This document shows positions 55,844 through 64,000 of a stretch of 64,000 nt of DNA, in pieces. Source of the stretch: an uncultured Lachnospiraceae bacterium. Lineage in GTDB: Bacteria; Bacillota; Clostridia; Lachnospirales; Lachnospiraceae. Location of the stretch: assembly GCA_902779395.1 (NCBI GenBank), contig CACZBK010000006.1:1-64000 (forward strand). Reading direction: 5' to 3'. The notes below the pieces were generated by a model. The model ran no database searches and was not told the DNA's origin. It saw only the letters and a list, made by a program, of their open reading frames with translations. Made by a program: the position numbers and the translations under genes. The first letter of the stretch is position 1, and each line of letters starts with the position of its first letter.

Positions 55844-56827
55844 TCAGGTCAATGCAGCTGTAATGATAGCCATTGAGTATACTTCCAGAGCATTACATCC
55901 GCGTGACAGATCGTTTACCTGAGCGTTAAGCCCCAGAAGGATAGGTCCGTATGCCTCAAAATTCCCCATACGCTGTGCTATCTTATACCCCAGATTACCC
56001 GCGTTGATATCAGGGAAGATAAAAGTGTTTGCATAGCCCGCAACCGTACTGCCGGGTGCTTTCTGTTTTGCAACACGGGGCGATACGGCGGTGTCAAACT
56101 GAAACTCTCCGTCGATAGGAACATCAGGAAATTCCTCCTGAGCCTTTAATGCGGCATTTCTCATCTTATCTACGGAATCACCCTTACCTGAACCGAAAGT
56201 AGAATAGCTTAAGAATGCCACTTTAGGATCCACACCGAATATACGTGCACACTTTATTGTCTCACCGCATATCTCGACCAGCTCATTTTCCGAAGGCGAG
56301 ATATTGATGGCACAATCGGCCATTGCCAGCACCTCATTCTCACCGGTGGCACCGGGACGTACCAGTATAAAACATGATGAAACAACAGAATTTCCCGGCT
56401 TGGTCTTTATTATCTGAAGTGCGGGACGGACGGTATCAGCCGTTGAATATGTCGCTCCACCCAAAAGGCAGTCCGCAATACCCATCTTTACAAGCATAGT
56501 CCCGAAATAATTGCGCTGAAGCATCATTTTCTGCGCCTTTTCCGGAGTCATTCCTTTTTCTTTACGTATCTCATAAAATTCATTTGCCACTTCATCAAGA
56601 CGGTCATAATTTACGGGATTTATGATAGATGCACCACGAATATTAAAGCCTGCTTTCTCCGCTGCATCGGCCACCTCTTTCTCGTCTCCCAGAAGTATGG
56701 GCGTCAGGAAATTACTGGCGAGAAGACGGGATGCTGCTTCAAGGACACGCGGATCTTCACCCTCGGTAAGTACGATCGTCTTGGGATTTTCCTTAAGTTT
56801 TTCTATCATTGCGCCAAATCCAAACAT
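55844..56827 (-). CDS. pta: Phosphate acetyltransferase
   Basis: 327-residue enzyme converting acetyl-CoA and phosphate to acetyl phosphate, the first step of acetate production. Single-domain (short) Pta as in Clostridia; blocks include ASRLLASNFLTPILLGDE, LLGGATYSTADTVRPALQII, GEFQFDTA and FPDINAGNLGYKI. The frame reaches 56842 through a TTG, but GGAGGG before the ATG at 56827 fixes the start. ackA is not adjacent, unlike most pta genes. A cre-like palindrome lies upstream. A phosphate butyryltransferase role is unlikely from these blocks. Confidence 0.93.
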   Translation of the reverse strand: MFGFGAMIEKLKENPKTIVLTEGEDPRVLEAASRLLASNFLTPILLGDEKEVADAAEKAGFNIRGASIINPVNYDRLDEVANEFYEIRKEKGMTPEKAQKMMLQRNYFGTMLVKMGIADCLLGGATYSTADTVRPALQIIKTKPGNSVVSSCFILVRPGATGENEVLAMADCAINISPSENELVEICGETIKCARIFGVDPKVAFLSYSTFGSGKGDSVDKMRNAALKAQEEFPDVPIDGEFQFDTAVSPRVAKQKAPGSTVAGYANTFIFPDINAGNLGYKIAQRMGNFEAYGPILLGLNAQVNDLSRGCNALEVYSMAIITAALT

Positions 56828-56874
56828 CTCTTCACCCTCCAAAACATCAGATTCAATATCAAGACAGCCATTCT

Positions 56875-56888
56875 TGTAAGCGCTTACA
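56875..56888. promoter_or_regulatory. cre-like site upstream of pta
   Basis: TGTAAGCGCTTACA is a perfect 14-base palindrome fitting the catabolite-responsive-element consensus bound by CcpA. It is 47 bases before the pta start, next to AT-rich sequence with TTGATT and TAATAT (minus strand, overlapping the end of metY) that could form the promoter. pta in Bacillus is activated by CcpA through such a site. Confidence 0.75.
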
Positions 56889-56902
56889 TATATATTATCA
56901 CA

Positions 56903-58186
56903 TTATTTCAAAAAATCAAGTGCCTGTGAGATATCCGCTATAAGGTCTGCACTGTCTTCCAGTCCGCATGACATACGGACAAGTCCTGCGGGGATTCCTG
57001 CTGCCGCAAGCTGCTCATCCGACATCTGACGGTGAGTGGAGCTGGCAGGATTTAAACAGCAGGTTCTTGCATCTGCTACATGCGTCTCTATAGCGGCAAG
57101 CTTAAGATTCTTCATAAACAGCTCTGCTGCCGCTCTTCCTCCCTCAAGCTCAAAAGATACAACACCGCAGCCTCCGTGCCCCATATACTTCTGCGCCGTC
57201 TCATAATAAGGATCACTCTTAAGACCTGGATAGTTCACTTTTTTTACCTTAGGATGCTTTTCCAGAAATTCCGCAACCGCCTGACCGTTTTCCACGTGCC
57301 TGGGCATACGTACATGCAGTGACTCCAGTCCAAGATTTAAATAGAATGCATTCTGGGGTGACTGTATACTTCCGAAATCCCTCATCAGCTGGGCAGTTGC
57401 CTTGGTAATGAAAGCTCCCTTACCGAACTTTTCGGCATATGTGATACCATGATAAGATTCATCAGGCGTTGTCAGTCCGGGGAATTTATCCTTATGAGCC
57501 ATCCAGTCAAAATTACCGGAATCCACGATAGCACCGCCCACAGCTACGCCATGGCCGTCCATATACTTGGTTGTTGAATGCGTAACAATATCAGCACCCC
57601 ATTCGATGGGCCTGCAGCCTACAGGCGTAGGGAAGGTATTGTCGACGATAAGCGGCACACCATGAGCATGTGCAGCGCGGGCGAACTTTTCTATATCAAG
57701 AACAGTAAGTGCGGGATTGGCTATCGTTTCTCCGAATACGGCACGGGTATTGTCCTTAAATGCCGCATTAAGCTCTTCTTCCGTACAGTCGGGACTGACA
57801 AACGTAACATCTATTCCCATCTTTCTCATAGTAACATCTATCAGATTAAATGTGCCGCCGTATATCGAAGAAGATGATACAATATGGCTGCCGCACTCAC
57901 ATATATTAAAAAGAGCAAAGAAATTAGCAGCCTGTCCGGATGAGGTAAGCATTCCTGCCGCACCTCCTTCGAGCTCTGTTATCTTTGCCGCAACATGATC
58001 ATTAGTGGGGTTCTGAAGACGGGTATAGAAGTACCCGCTTGCTTCCAGATCGAACAGTTTACCCATGTCTTCACTGGTATTATATTTGAATGTAGTAGAC
58101 TGTATGACAGGTATCTGACGGGGTTCTCCGTTTCCGGGGGTATAACCCGCCTGCACGCACTTAGTACCTAAACCTCTTTCCGACAT
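56903..58186 (-). CDS. metY: O-acetylhomoserine sulfhydrylase
   Basis: 427-residue PLP enzyme making homocysteine from O-acetylhomoserine and sulfide (or methionine from methanethiol). The PLP lysine lies in HSTTKYMDGHG near residue 206, and the cofactor site includes SSSIYGGTFNL. The length and the TLGTKCVQAGYTPGNGEPR-like start place it with MetY rather than the shorter MetB/MetC. GGAGG precedes the ATG. A promoter and a palindrome lie just upstream. Confidence 0.9.
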   Translation of the reverse strand: MSERGLGTKCVQAGYTPGNGEPRQIPVIQSTTFKYNTSEDMGKLFDLEASGYFYTRLQNPTNDHVAAKITELEGGAAGMLTSSGQAANFFALFNICECGSHIVSSSSIYGGTFNLIDVTMRKMGIDVTFVSPDCTEEELNAAFKDNTRAVFGETIANPALTVLDIEKFARAAHAHGVPLIVDNTFPTPVGCRPIEWGADIVTHSTTKYMDGHGVAVGGAIVDSGNFDWMAHKDKFPGLTTPDESYHGITYAEKFGKGAFITKATAQLMRDFGSIQSPQNAFYLNLGLESLHVRMPRHVENGQAVAEFLEKHPKVKKVNYPGLKSDPYYETAQKYMGHGGCGVVSFELEGGRAAAELFMKNLKLAAIETHVADARTCCLNPASSTHRQMSDEQLAAAGIPAGLVRMSCGLEDSADLIADISQALDFLK

Positions 58187-58206
58187 TTTTGATCTACCTC
58201 CGCTTA

Positions 58207-58230
58207 ATTATAGTCTGAAATCCGGATTTC
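58207..58230 (-). promoter_or_regulatory. metY promoter -10 with palindromic operator candidate
   Basis: TATAAT on the minus strand (58207-58212), 20 bases before the ATG. A perfect 14-base palindrome GAAATCCGGATTTC (58217-58230) lies in the spacer where the -35 to -10 gap falls, a place for a repressor. No T-box or SAM riboswitch fits in the short leader. Confidence 0.5.
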
Positions 58231-58279
58231 ATTTTATCATCATGACAGCGGAATTGCAAATCAGTCAAAGGGGACAACG

Positions 58280-58495
58280 TCACTTCTTCGCTTTCTTTGC
58301 CGGTTTTTTATCCCTGCTTTCTTCTTTCATCTCCTTCAGCAGCTCTTTCTTATCCTTATATATCTGTTCCAGCTTTTTCCTGCAAAGCGCATTATATCTG
58401 TTAAGCTCCTTTTTATCCTGTGTGTCGCGCATTGCCTGAAGGTACTGAAGTATCAGATTAATATCTTTTACAAGTTCTATATCGTTTTTTATCAT
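58280..58495 (-). CDS. Small basic helical protein
   Basis: 71 residues, highly charged, predicted as one long helix or coiled coil with a Lys-rich end (PAKKAKK). No family recognised. Its ATG overlaps the stop of the membrane-protein gene upstream by four bases, which supports that it is real and coupled to that gene. Confidence 0.6.
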   Translation of the reverse strand: MIKNDIELVKDINLILQYLQAMRDTQDKKELNRYNALCRKKLEQIYKDKKELLKEMKEESRDKKPAKKAKK

Positions 58496-59394
58496 TTAAA
58501 CATTCCCGCCGCTTCCAGATATATAAACCAGGAAACATAATTGACCAGTATAAATACAATACCCGCAAAAACGCCCAGTAAGCCCAGTATGATCTTATTT
58601 TCCAGCATACTGAGTGCCATAGCGTGAAATGTGGGACCGCGTTCATATGTATTCTCCGAAAAGTAGTCTTTTATCACCGCTATGGGCAGTGCGATAAGAT
58701 ACGCCAGTATAAAGGGAAGGAACATAAGCAGAAAGCTTATAAGAAGCCGTATGCAGCCATATGCCACTACACGCCACAGCGTCTCATTAAAGCTCAGTTT
58801 AAAAAGCTGTTTAAACAATACCCCGTCGCTTCTGAAAACGATAGCCGCAAGCATCAGTCCTTCCAGGATTATTACAAATCTGACCAGTTTACCTACCAGC
58901 CCCGATTCTTCAAGATGCCCGTCATCATATCTGTAACGTGCCATTACCTTCCCTTTGAACCTTGGCTGATGCCTCCCTATAAAAACCTTATTGTTCATCC
59001 CCTGAACAAAAGAAGTTACCAGGAATGCGATCACTATTATTATCCCGGTTCCCTTCGTCTCTGCTCCATATCTGGCTATCACAGTTGAAAAACGTTCTTT
59101 AAGATTGATCAGAAAACCGTCAAAACTCCGCTTATACAGCTTCAAATATGTCTTATGTATATTTTCAAGCTCTTCTTCGGGCAGCTCAGTCTTAAGCGGA
59201 ACATCAAACAGATCCTCCAGCGCCTCTGAATAGCTCTTGACTTTTCTTCCTATCCTTGTGTCTTCTATGCTACCGTCGTTATTATCCCCGCCGGTATCAG
59301 GGCCACCCGATCTACCGTTACCAGCCGCATATACACGCATTCCCGAAATTAAGATAATGATCAATAAAGCTGTAAAATATACATATCTTTTCAT
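58492..59394 (-). CDS. Membrane protein with signal peptide, unknown
   Basis: 300 residues. Signal peptide MKRYVYFTALLIIILISG cleaved near VYA-AG, a Gly/Asp-rich stretch (26-45), an extracellular helical part (50-110), then four membrane helices (about 118-136, 165-185, 208-240, 270-297). Not recognised. It forms a two-gene unit with the small basic protein. Confidence 0.65.
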   Translation of the reverse strand: MKRYVYFTALLIIILISGMRVYAAGNGRSGGPDTGGDNNDGSIEDTRIGRKVKSYSEALEDLFDVPLKTELPEEELENIHKTYLKLYKRSFDGFLINLKERFSTVIARYGAETKGTGIIIVIAFLVTSFVQGMNNKVFIGRHQPRFKGKVMARYRYDDGHLEESGLVGKLVRFVIILEGLMLAAIVFRSDGVLFKQLFKLSFNETLWRVVAYGCIRLLISFLLMFLPFILAYLIALPIAVIKDYFSENTYERGPTFHAMALSMLENKIILGLLGVFAGIVFILVNYVSWFIYLEAAGMFK

Positions 59395-59497
59395 GATTCA
59401 TCTCCGCATATTCCTTTGTTACGAAGTAATTTTACCATCTAACTATATAAGTACGCAAGCTATATGACTATGGGTGCGAAAGGAATATAAGACAAAA

Positions 59498-59524
59498 AAA
59501 AGATGTGATAAAATCACATCTTTT
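59498..59524 (-). terminator. Terminator of tRNA-Lys
   Basis: Twelve-base perfect stem (59498-59509 with 59513-59524), AT-rich ends, followed leftward by a run of T. Confidence 0.8.
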
Positions 59525-59532
59525 AATGACCA

Positions 59533-59605
59533 TGAGCCACGGGGGAATCGAACCCCCGACAACTTGATTAAAAGTCAAGTGCTCTACCGACTGAGCTAGT
59601 GGCCC
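59533..59605 (-). tRNA. tRNA-Lys (anticodon UUU)
   Basis: 73 bases fold into a full cloverleaf on the minus strand: acceptor GGGCCAC/GTGGCTC (one G-U), D-arm GCTC/GAGC, anticodon stem CTTGA/TCAAG with loop CTTTTAA, T-arm GGGGG/CCCCC with TTCGATT loop, and discriminator A. CCA is not encoded. Confidence 0.97.
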
Positions 59606-59683
59606 GTCACAAAATAAAACTATATCATATGCTTCTGGTCTTGTCAAATGGTATTTCTAAAAATAATCATCCTGTTAATTCGA

Positions 59684-60451
59684 TCATATAGCGTCCTTTA
59701 TACTTTTCACATACTCACCAATATATTTCGGAGCTTCCATGCCGTATTTTTCCAGAAGGCGGATGATGGCACTGCCTATGATCACACCATCGGCAACACT
59801 GCTCATCTTTGCGGCCTGCTCCGGAGTAGAGATACCAAAGCCGATAGCACAGGGTACATCCGTATTTTCCCTGATCAGTTTTACTATCGATCCCAGGTCG
59901 GTCTTTATCTCGCTTCTTACACCGGTCACGCCCAGACTGGAAACAACATAGATAAAGCCCTTAGCTTCCCTTGCTATCATGGCGATACGGTTTTCCGATG
60001 TGGGAGCTATGAAACTCACCAGGGCCACATCATACTTGTCGCATAAGCCGGAGAATTCTTCCTTTTCTTCAAATGGTACATCCGGCAGTATCAGGCCATC
60101 GATCCCGGTTTCTTTGCAGAGAGATATGAACTTTTCCGCACCGTAGGAATAAACTACGTTAGCATAAGTCATAAAAAGCAGGGGGATGGAGATGTCCTTC
60201 CTCAGATCCCTGACCATGTCAAATACCTTATCCGTAGTAACGCCACCCGAAAGTGCACGTACGTTGGCTCCCTGTATAACAGGACCTTCAGCCGTAGGAT
60301 CCGAAAAAGGTATGCCCAGTTCTATCATATCGGCTCCGTTTTCAACCATTGCATGTACTGCGGCCTTCGTTGTCTCTAAATCCGGATCCCCGCAGGTTAT
60401 GAACGGAATAAAAGCTTTTTTGTTTTTAAATGCCTCTGCTATCCTACTCAT
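59684..60451 (-). CDS. trpA: Tryptophan synthase alpha chain
   Basis: 255 residues. Splits indole-glycerol phosphate into indole and glyceraldehyde 3-phosphate. Catalytic Glu44 lies in [11 protein letters not shown]; the residue equivalent to Salmonella Asp60 is Glu55 (TAEGP), a natural variant I recall from related Clostridia. [10 protein letters not shown] marks the phosphate site. The start overlaps trpB by eight bases. Last gene of the operon, followed by tRNA-Lys. Confidence 0.96.
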   Translation of the reverse strand: MSRIAEAFKNKKAFIPFITCGDPDLETTKAAVHAMVENGADMIELGIPFSDPTAEGPVIQGANVRALSGGVTTDKVFDMVRDLRKDISIPLLFMTYANVVYSYGAEKFISLCKETGIDGLILPDVPFEEKEEFSGLCDKYDVALVSFIAPTSENRIAMIAREAKGFIYVVSSLGVTGVRSEIKTDLGSIVKLIRENTDVPCAIGFGISTPEQAAKMSSVADGVIIGSAIIRLLEKYGMEAPKYIGEYVKSIKDAI

Positions 60452-61634
60452 TGATTTCCTCTCCTCTGTATCTTGCTATGGCTGCACAGTCTTTATCACC
60501 GCGGCCGGATATCGTTATCACTATGATCTTGTCCTTGTCCATTGAAGCTGCGATCTTTCTTGCATGAGCTACTGCATGTGCGGACTCTATAGCGGGTATG
60601 ATGCCCTCCGTGCGTGACAGGTACTCGAACGCTTCAACAGCCTCATCATCGGTCACCGGCACATACTGTGCACGGCCGGTATCATGCAGCCATGCATGCT
60701 CCGGTCCGATACCGGGATAATCAAGACCGGCACTTATAGAATAAACGGGAGCGATCTGGCCATACTCATCCTGGCAGAAGTAACTTTTCATGCCGTGGAA
60801 GATGCCCAGGCGGCCTGTATTGATGGTAGCTGCCGTCTCAAACCCGTCAATACCGCGGCCTGCTGCCTCGCAGCCGATCAATGCCACACTCTCATCTTTG
60901 ATGAAGTTATAAAAGCTTCCCATCGCATTTGAGCCACCGCCCACACATGCTATCACCGCATCGGGAAGTCTGCCTTCCTTTTCCATCATCTGCTGCTTTA
61001 TCTCGCGTGAAATAACAGCCTGGAAATCCCTTACTATCGTAGGGAAGGGATGAGGTCCCATTACCGAGCCCAGACAGTAATGGGTGTCGCTGATGCGGCT
61101 GGTCCATTCTCTCATAGCCTCGCTCACCGCATCCTTAAGGGTCGCAGTCCCGCTCTTTACTGGGATGACTTCAGCTCCCAAAAGGCGCATACGGTATACA
61201 TTGAGCGCCTGGCGCTTAGTATCCTCCTCACCCATAAACACAACACATTCCATGCCCATCAGGGCTGCTGCCGTAGCTGTAGCCACACCATGCTGTCCCG
61301 CGCCGGTCTCCGCTATCAGTCTGGTCTTTCCCATCTTCTTAGCAAGCAGTGCCTGGCCAAGAACGTTGTTTATCTTATGCGATCCGGTATGGTTCAGATC
61401 CTCACGCTTAAGATAGATCTTTGCTCCGCCCAGATCCTTTGTCATCTTCTCAGCAAAGTACAGACGCGAAGGCCTGCCTGCGTATTCATTAAAAAGTCCG
61501 GTAAGCTCCCTGTTAAATCCGGGATCTTCCTTAAACCTGTTGTATGCTTCTTCCAGCTCTATCACGGCATTCATCAGAGTTTCGGGTATGTACTGCCCGC
61601 CGTGTATGCCAAAGCGTCCTTTCTCGTTGCTCAT
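60444..61634 (-). CDS. trpB: Tryptophan synthase beta chain
   Basis: 396 residues. Condenses indole with serine using PLP; the Schiff-base Lys87 lies in [10 protein letters not shown], followed by ETGAGQHG, and the phosphate site is GGGSNAMG. Full length TrpB1 type, starting with the conserved [16 protein letters not shown]. 61 bases separate it from trpF. Confidence 0.97.
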   Translation of the reverse strand: MSNEKGRFGIHGGQYIPETLMNAVIELEEAYNRFKEDPGFNRELTGLFNEYAGRPSRLYFAEKMTKDLGGAKIYLKREDLNHTGSHKINNVLGQALLAKKMGKTRLIAETGAGQHGVATATAAALMGMECVVFMGEEDTKRQALNVYRMRLLGAEVIPVKSGTATLKDAVSEAMREWTSRISDTHYCLGSVMGPHPFPTIVRDFQAVISREIKQQMMEKEGRLPDAVIACVGGGSNAMGSFYNFIKDESVALIGCEAAGRGIDGFETAATINTGRLGIFHGMKSYFCQDEYGQIAPVYSISAGLDYPGIGPEHAWLHDTGRAQYVPVTDDEAVEAFEYLSRTEGIIPAIESAHAVAHARKIAASMDKDKIIVITISGRGDKDCAAIARYRGEEINE

Positions 61635-61695
61635 TTCTATTCCTCCGTTATTATATGATCATCGCTCAGAGCGACTACAGATCGTTTGCTTATGA

Positions 61696-62301
61696 TCAAA
61701 CTCCGCTCTTATGTACCGCTGTAATAAATTCCCGCATCCTGGCGGGATCTTTATGTCCGTCTGTTTCTATGCCGCTGCTTACATCCACAGCATACGGATG
61801 AAGCTTTTTGACGGCCTCACCCACATTTTCCGTATTTAAACCGCCCGCCAGAAAATAAGGACGGCTTATCAGTGCAGCCAGCTCCCAGTCGATCGTCTTT
61901 CCGCCGCCCTTCCCGGAATCCAGAAGGATGTGGTCGGCAAGACTGTTTTCGGCCCTTATGATATCCTCTTCAGTCATTATCCGTATCGCCTGAATGACGG
62001 GCTTATCCGTCAGTTTACGCAGCCGGCTTATGTAGCCGTCATCTTCATCGCCATGCAGCTGGATCAGATCGATCACATCTGTGTTTGCCAGCTCTGCGAC
62101 GGTTTCGGGTATTTCATTTACGAATACTCCCACAGCTTTGATTCCGGGATCGAGCATTTTTTTCAGCTCTTTTGCCTCTTTGCCTGATACGTAACGCTTT
62201 GACGGCTCCCAGATCACGAACCCGATATAATCAGGCTTAAGTTCGTTCACCGCGGCAATGTCCTCAGGGCGGCTCATGCCGCAGAGTTTGATCCGGCTCA
62301 T
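61696..62301 (-). CDS. trpF: Phosphoribosylanthranilate isomerase
   Basis: 201 residues. Third step of tryptophan synthesis. The catalytic Cys7 lies in KLCGMSRPEDI and the general acid Asp in LLDSGKGG; the phosphate site is LAGGLNTENV. The start overlaps trpC by four bases. Confidence 0.95.
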   Translation of the reverse strand: MSRIKLCGMSRPEDIAAVNELKPDYIGFVIWEPSKRYVSGKEAKELKKMLDPGIKAVGVFVNEIPETVAELANTDVIDLIQLHGDEDDGYISRLRKLTDKPVIQAIRIMTEEDIIRAENSLADHILLDSGKGGGKTIDWELAALISRPYFLAGGLNTENVGEAVKKLHPYAVDVSSGIETDGHKDPARMREFITAVHKSGV

Positions 62302-63110
62302 GAGCGCTCACCCAGACCACGGGGACCGTCCCCATGGTTTTTTAATTCGGCAAGCTTCTTTGTTTTATCTTCTGCACGCATTAGCGCCTCTCCTACCAGT
62401 ACGGCATCAACGCCTGCTGCTTTCAGCGCGGCCACATCTTCTGCCGTACTTACACCGCTTTCCGATACAAATATCCTGTCGGAAGGTATCAGACTGCGAA
62501 GCCTCCTGCTGTTAGATGTATCCACGGAAAAATCCTTTAAATTACGGTTGTTGACACCTATTATGCGTCCACCCGCATCCAGGGCCATTTCCGCCTCCGT
62601 CTCATCATGGGTCTCCACAAGTGCCGAAAGTCCCAGTGAATCACTTATCGCAATATACTCTTTTATCTGCTCTTTATCAAGAATGGAACAGATAAGAAGG
62701 ACTGCTGCGGCTCCCAAAGTCTTTGCCTCGTAGATCATATACTCATCTACGGTAAAATCTTTTCTGATGCAGGGAAGGGATACTGCCTGCGCTATCTCCT
62801 TCAGGTACTCATCACTGCCAAGGAACCACTTAGGCTCGGTGAGGACGGATATCGCATCGGCACCTGCGGCCTCATAATCCTTAGCTATCTGAAGGTAGGG
62901 AAAGTCCGGTGCTATCAGTCCTTTTGAAGGTGATGCTTTCTTGCATTCGCAGATAAAGCTGATGCCCGGCTTTCTGAGCGCCTGCTCGAAAGCAAACTCT
63001 CCTTTGGGAAGAGACTCTGCCCTGCGGCGAAGCTCTTTAAGACTTATATTCATTTTAGCTGCTGCCCCGCGCCTGCGGGCGTGGTCAGCTAATTCATCTA
63101 ATATCGTCAT
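62298..63110 (-). CDS. trpC: Indole-3-glycerol phosphate synthase
   Basis: 270 residues. Closes the indole ring; the substrate-binding Lys lies in ECKKASPSKG, with KDFTVDEYMI and VGVNNRNLKDF following. The open frame continues upstream to 63176, but those residues are read through an inverted repeat, and GAGGA eight bases before the ATG at 63110 sets the start. The last residues (NHGDGPRGLGERS) are encoded by a GGGGACGGTCCCC repeat and look like an acquired tail. Overlaps trpF by four bases. Confidence 0.95.
   Translation of the reverse strand: MTILDELADHARRRGAAAKMNISLKELRRRAESLPKGEFAFEQALRKPGISFICECKKASPSKGLIAPDFPYLQIAKDYEAAGADAISVLTEPKWFLGSDEYLKEIAQAVSLPCIRKDFTVDEYMIYEAKTLGAAAVLLICSILDKEQIKEYIAISDSLGLSALVETHDETEAEMALDAGGRIIGVNNRNLKDFSVDTSNSRRLRSLIPSDRIFVSESGVSTAEDVAALKAAGVDAVLVGEALMRAEDKTKKLAELKNHGDGPRGLGERS
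62317..62337. repeat. Short GGGGACGGTCCCC palindrome in the trpC 3' end
   Basis: Two ten-base arms around one base, one mismatch. It shares the core GGGGACGGTCC with the paired repeat at 63129-63206 and lies inside the trpC coding frame. Confidence 0.75.
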
Positions 63111-63128
63111 TTTTATATTCCTCTGATG

Positions 63129-63206
63129 TGAGGACACGGGGACGGTCCTGTTGTCCTCACTTTTTGCTTCGCTCATGAGGACAGCAGGACCGTCCCCATG
63201 TCCTCA
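63129..63206. repeat. REP-like inverted repeat pair between trpD and trpC
   Basis: Two 31-base arms (63129-63159 and 63176-63206) are inverted with two mismatches and a 16-base loop. Each arm is itself a partial palindrome bounded by TGAGGACA and TGTCCTCA with the core GGGGACGGTCC. The trpD stop codon (63204-63206) lies inside the right arm. A transcript could form a hairpin of about 30 base pairs, possibly protecting or attenuating the trp message. Confidence 0.88.
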
Positions 63207-64000
63207 GCGATTACTTACTTCTATCACTTTCTCAAGTGTTTCATATGCTTTGCCGCTGTCGATGATCTCTGCTGCCAGCCTGATACCGTCAACCATACTG
63301 CCGGCTTTGCCGCCTATATAGAATGATGCGCCTGCATTCATGAGAACGGCATCACGCTTGGGTCCCTTCTCACCTCTAAGTATAGCCTTTGTTATCTCTG
63401 CATTCTCTTCAGGAGTACCGCCCTTTAAGTCTTCGCGTGTGCATCTGGTAAAGCCGAAATCTTCAGGTTTGATAACATAGGATTTATACCATCCGTCCCT
63501 GATCTCGCTTATTGTGGTAGGAGCGCTCATTGATATCTCATCCAGCTTATCCTGTCCGTACACGACCATACCGCGTTTTATGCCAAGGCTTATGAGCACC
63601 TGTGTAAGAGGCATTACCAGATATTCATCATAAACGCCTAAAAGCTGCATCGAAGGTCTTCCCGGATTGGTAAGAGGCCCTAAGATATTGAAAACGGTAC
63701 GGAATCCAAGCTCCTTGCGGATAGCACCTACATACTTCATCGAGGTATGATATTTCTGTGCAAAGAAGAAGCACATGCCTGCTTCCTTAAGGAGCTCGAT
63801 GCATTTTTCCGGCTCCTGCTGTATATTCACACCCAGTGCTTCAAGACAGTCTGCGGTACCGCAGAGCGAAGAGGCTGCACGGTTTCCGTGCTTTGCTACT
63901 TTCATTCCGCCAGCTGCCGCCACCAGAGCAGAAGTAGTGGAAATGTTAAAGCTGCCTGCATTATCACCGCCGGTACCTACTATCTCAAAGATATCCATTC
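63204..64000 (-). CDS. trpD: Anthranilate phosphoribosyltransferase, 5' end outside window
   Basis: About 264 residues are present; the usual N-terminal 70 or so are cut off by the window edge. Second step of tryptophan synthesis, joining PRPP and anthranilate. The PRPP loop reads [15 protein letters not shown], followed by [12 protein letters not shown], and the anthranilate region by GPLTNP. The Met at 63998 is internal to the family alignment, not the start. The gene ends within the inverted repeat. trpE and trpG would lie to the right. Confidence 0.95.
   Translation of the reverse strand, partial: MDIFEIVGTGGDNAGSFNISTTSALVAAAGGMKVAKHGNRAASSLCGTADCLEALGVNIQQEPEKCIELLKEAGMCFFFAQKYHTSMKYVGAIRKELGFRTVFNILGPLTNPGRPSMQLLGVYDEYLVMPLTQVLISLGIKRGMVVYGQDKLDEISMSAPTTISEIRDGWYKSYVIKPEDFGFTRCTREDLKGGTPEENAEITKAILRGEKGPKRDAVLMNAGASFYIGGKAGSMVDGIRLAAEIIDSGKAYETLEKVIEVSNR

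Noticed and set aside
58187-58279. SAM or T-box riboswitch before metY
   Set aside because: The predicted leader is only about 15-20 bases, too short for either element.
1-64000. CRISPR array, prophage or intact insertion sequence
   Set aside because: No regularly spaced repeats, no integrase, transposase or phage structural genes were recognised.

Overview
The window reads as chromosomal DNA of a low-to-moderate GC Firmicute, most likely a gut or rumen Lachnospiraceae (Clostridia). Pointers are the strong AGGAGG-type ribosome sites, LytTR/DUF3021 and DUF1700/DUF4097 modules, an LplABC-type sugar importer with a solute-binding lipoprotein, a CRE-like box upstream of pta, a 7TM-type HD-GYP protein, and GGGGACGGTCC repeats. 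Family and genus are inferred from gene content only. About 85% of the genes lie on the minus strand.

Layout. 1-380: a strong leftward promoter with hairpin-rich leader, probably of an rRNA operon whose genes lie off the left edge. 0.4-7.8 kb: diguanylate cyclase, asparaginase, uvrB, an ECF sigma/anti-sigma pair, a zinc-ribbon mini-protein and an AraC regulator. 7.8-13 kb: a 1372-residue secreted protein, then a scarred region with a broken copy of the zinc-ribbon gene, a pair of 73-bp repeats and the 3' end of a peroxiredoxin gene. 13-18 kb: a four-gene ABC exporter and a LytTR two-component system. 18-25.3 kb: alpha-galactosidase and a 1774-residue DUF4132 protein. 25.3-33 kb: small regulators, a CPBP protease, two lipoproteins, a DUF3810 membrane protein and two TIM-barrel enzymes. 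33-38.6 kb: a TIR/beta-propeller membrane protein downstream of an HD-GYP protein, then DUF4097/DUF1700. 38.7-46.6 kb: a GntR-controlled sugar ABC importer, an MFS transporter, a Y-family polymerase and a macrodomain protein. 46.7-55.6 kb: a MATE transporter converging on a six-gene operon of four B12-domain-type radical SAM proteins flanked by two GNAT-fold transferases. 55.8-59.4 kb: pta, metY and two small envelope-type genes. 59.5-64 kb: tRNA-Lys and the trpDCFBA end of a tryptophan operon, trpD being cut by the window edge.

The best candidate for an undescribed system is the six-gene operon at 48112-55609. Its genes overlap or are separated by at most 30 bases, three of the four radical SAM proteins are clear paralogues, none carries the classical DxHxxG cobalamin motif, and the operon appears to start with a leaderless transcript. 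No substrate can be read from the sequence; modification of a lipid or other long-chain envelope molecule, with acyl or aminoacyl transfer by the GNAT proteins, is a hypothesis only. Other points of note are the TIR/HD-GYP pair, the duplication scars around 12-13 kb, and the inverted repeats that supply the stop codon of trpD and the C-terminal tail of trpC.
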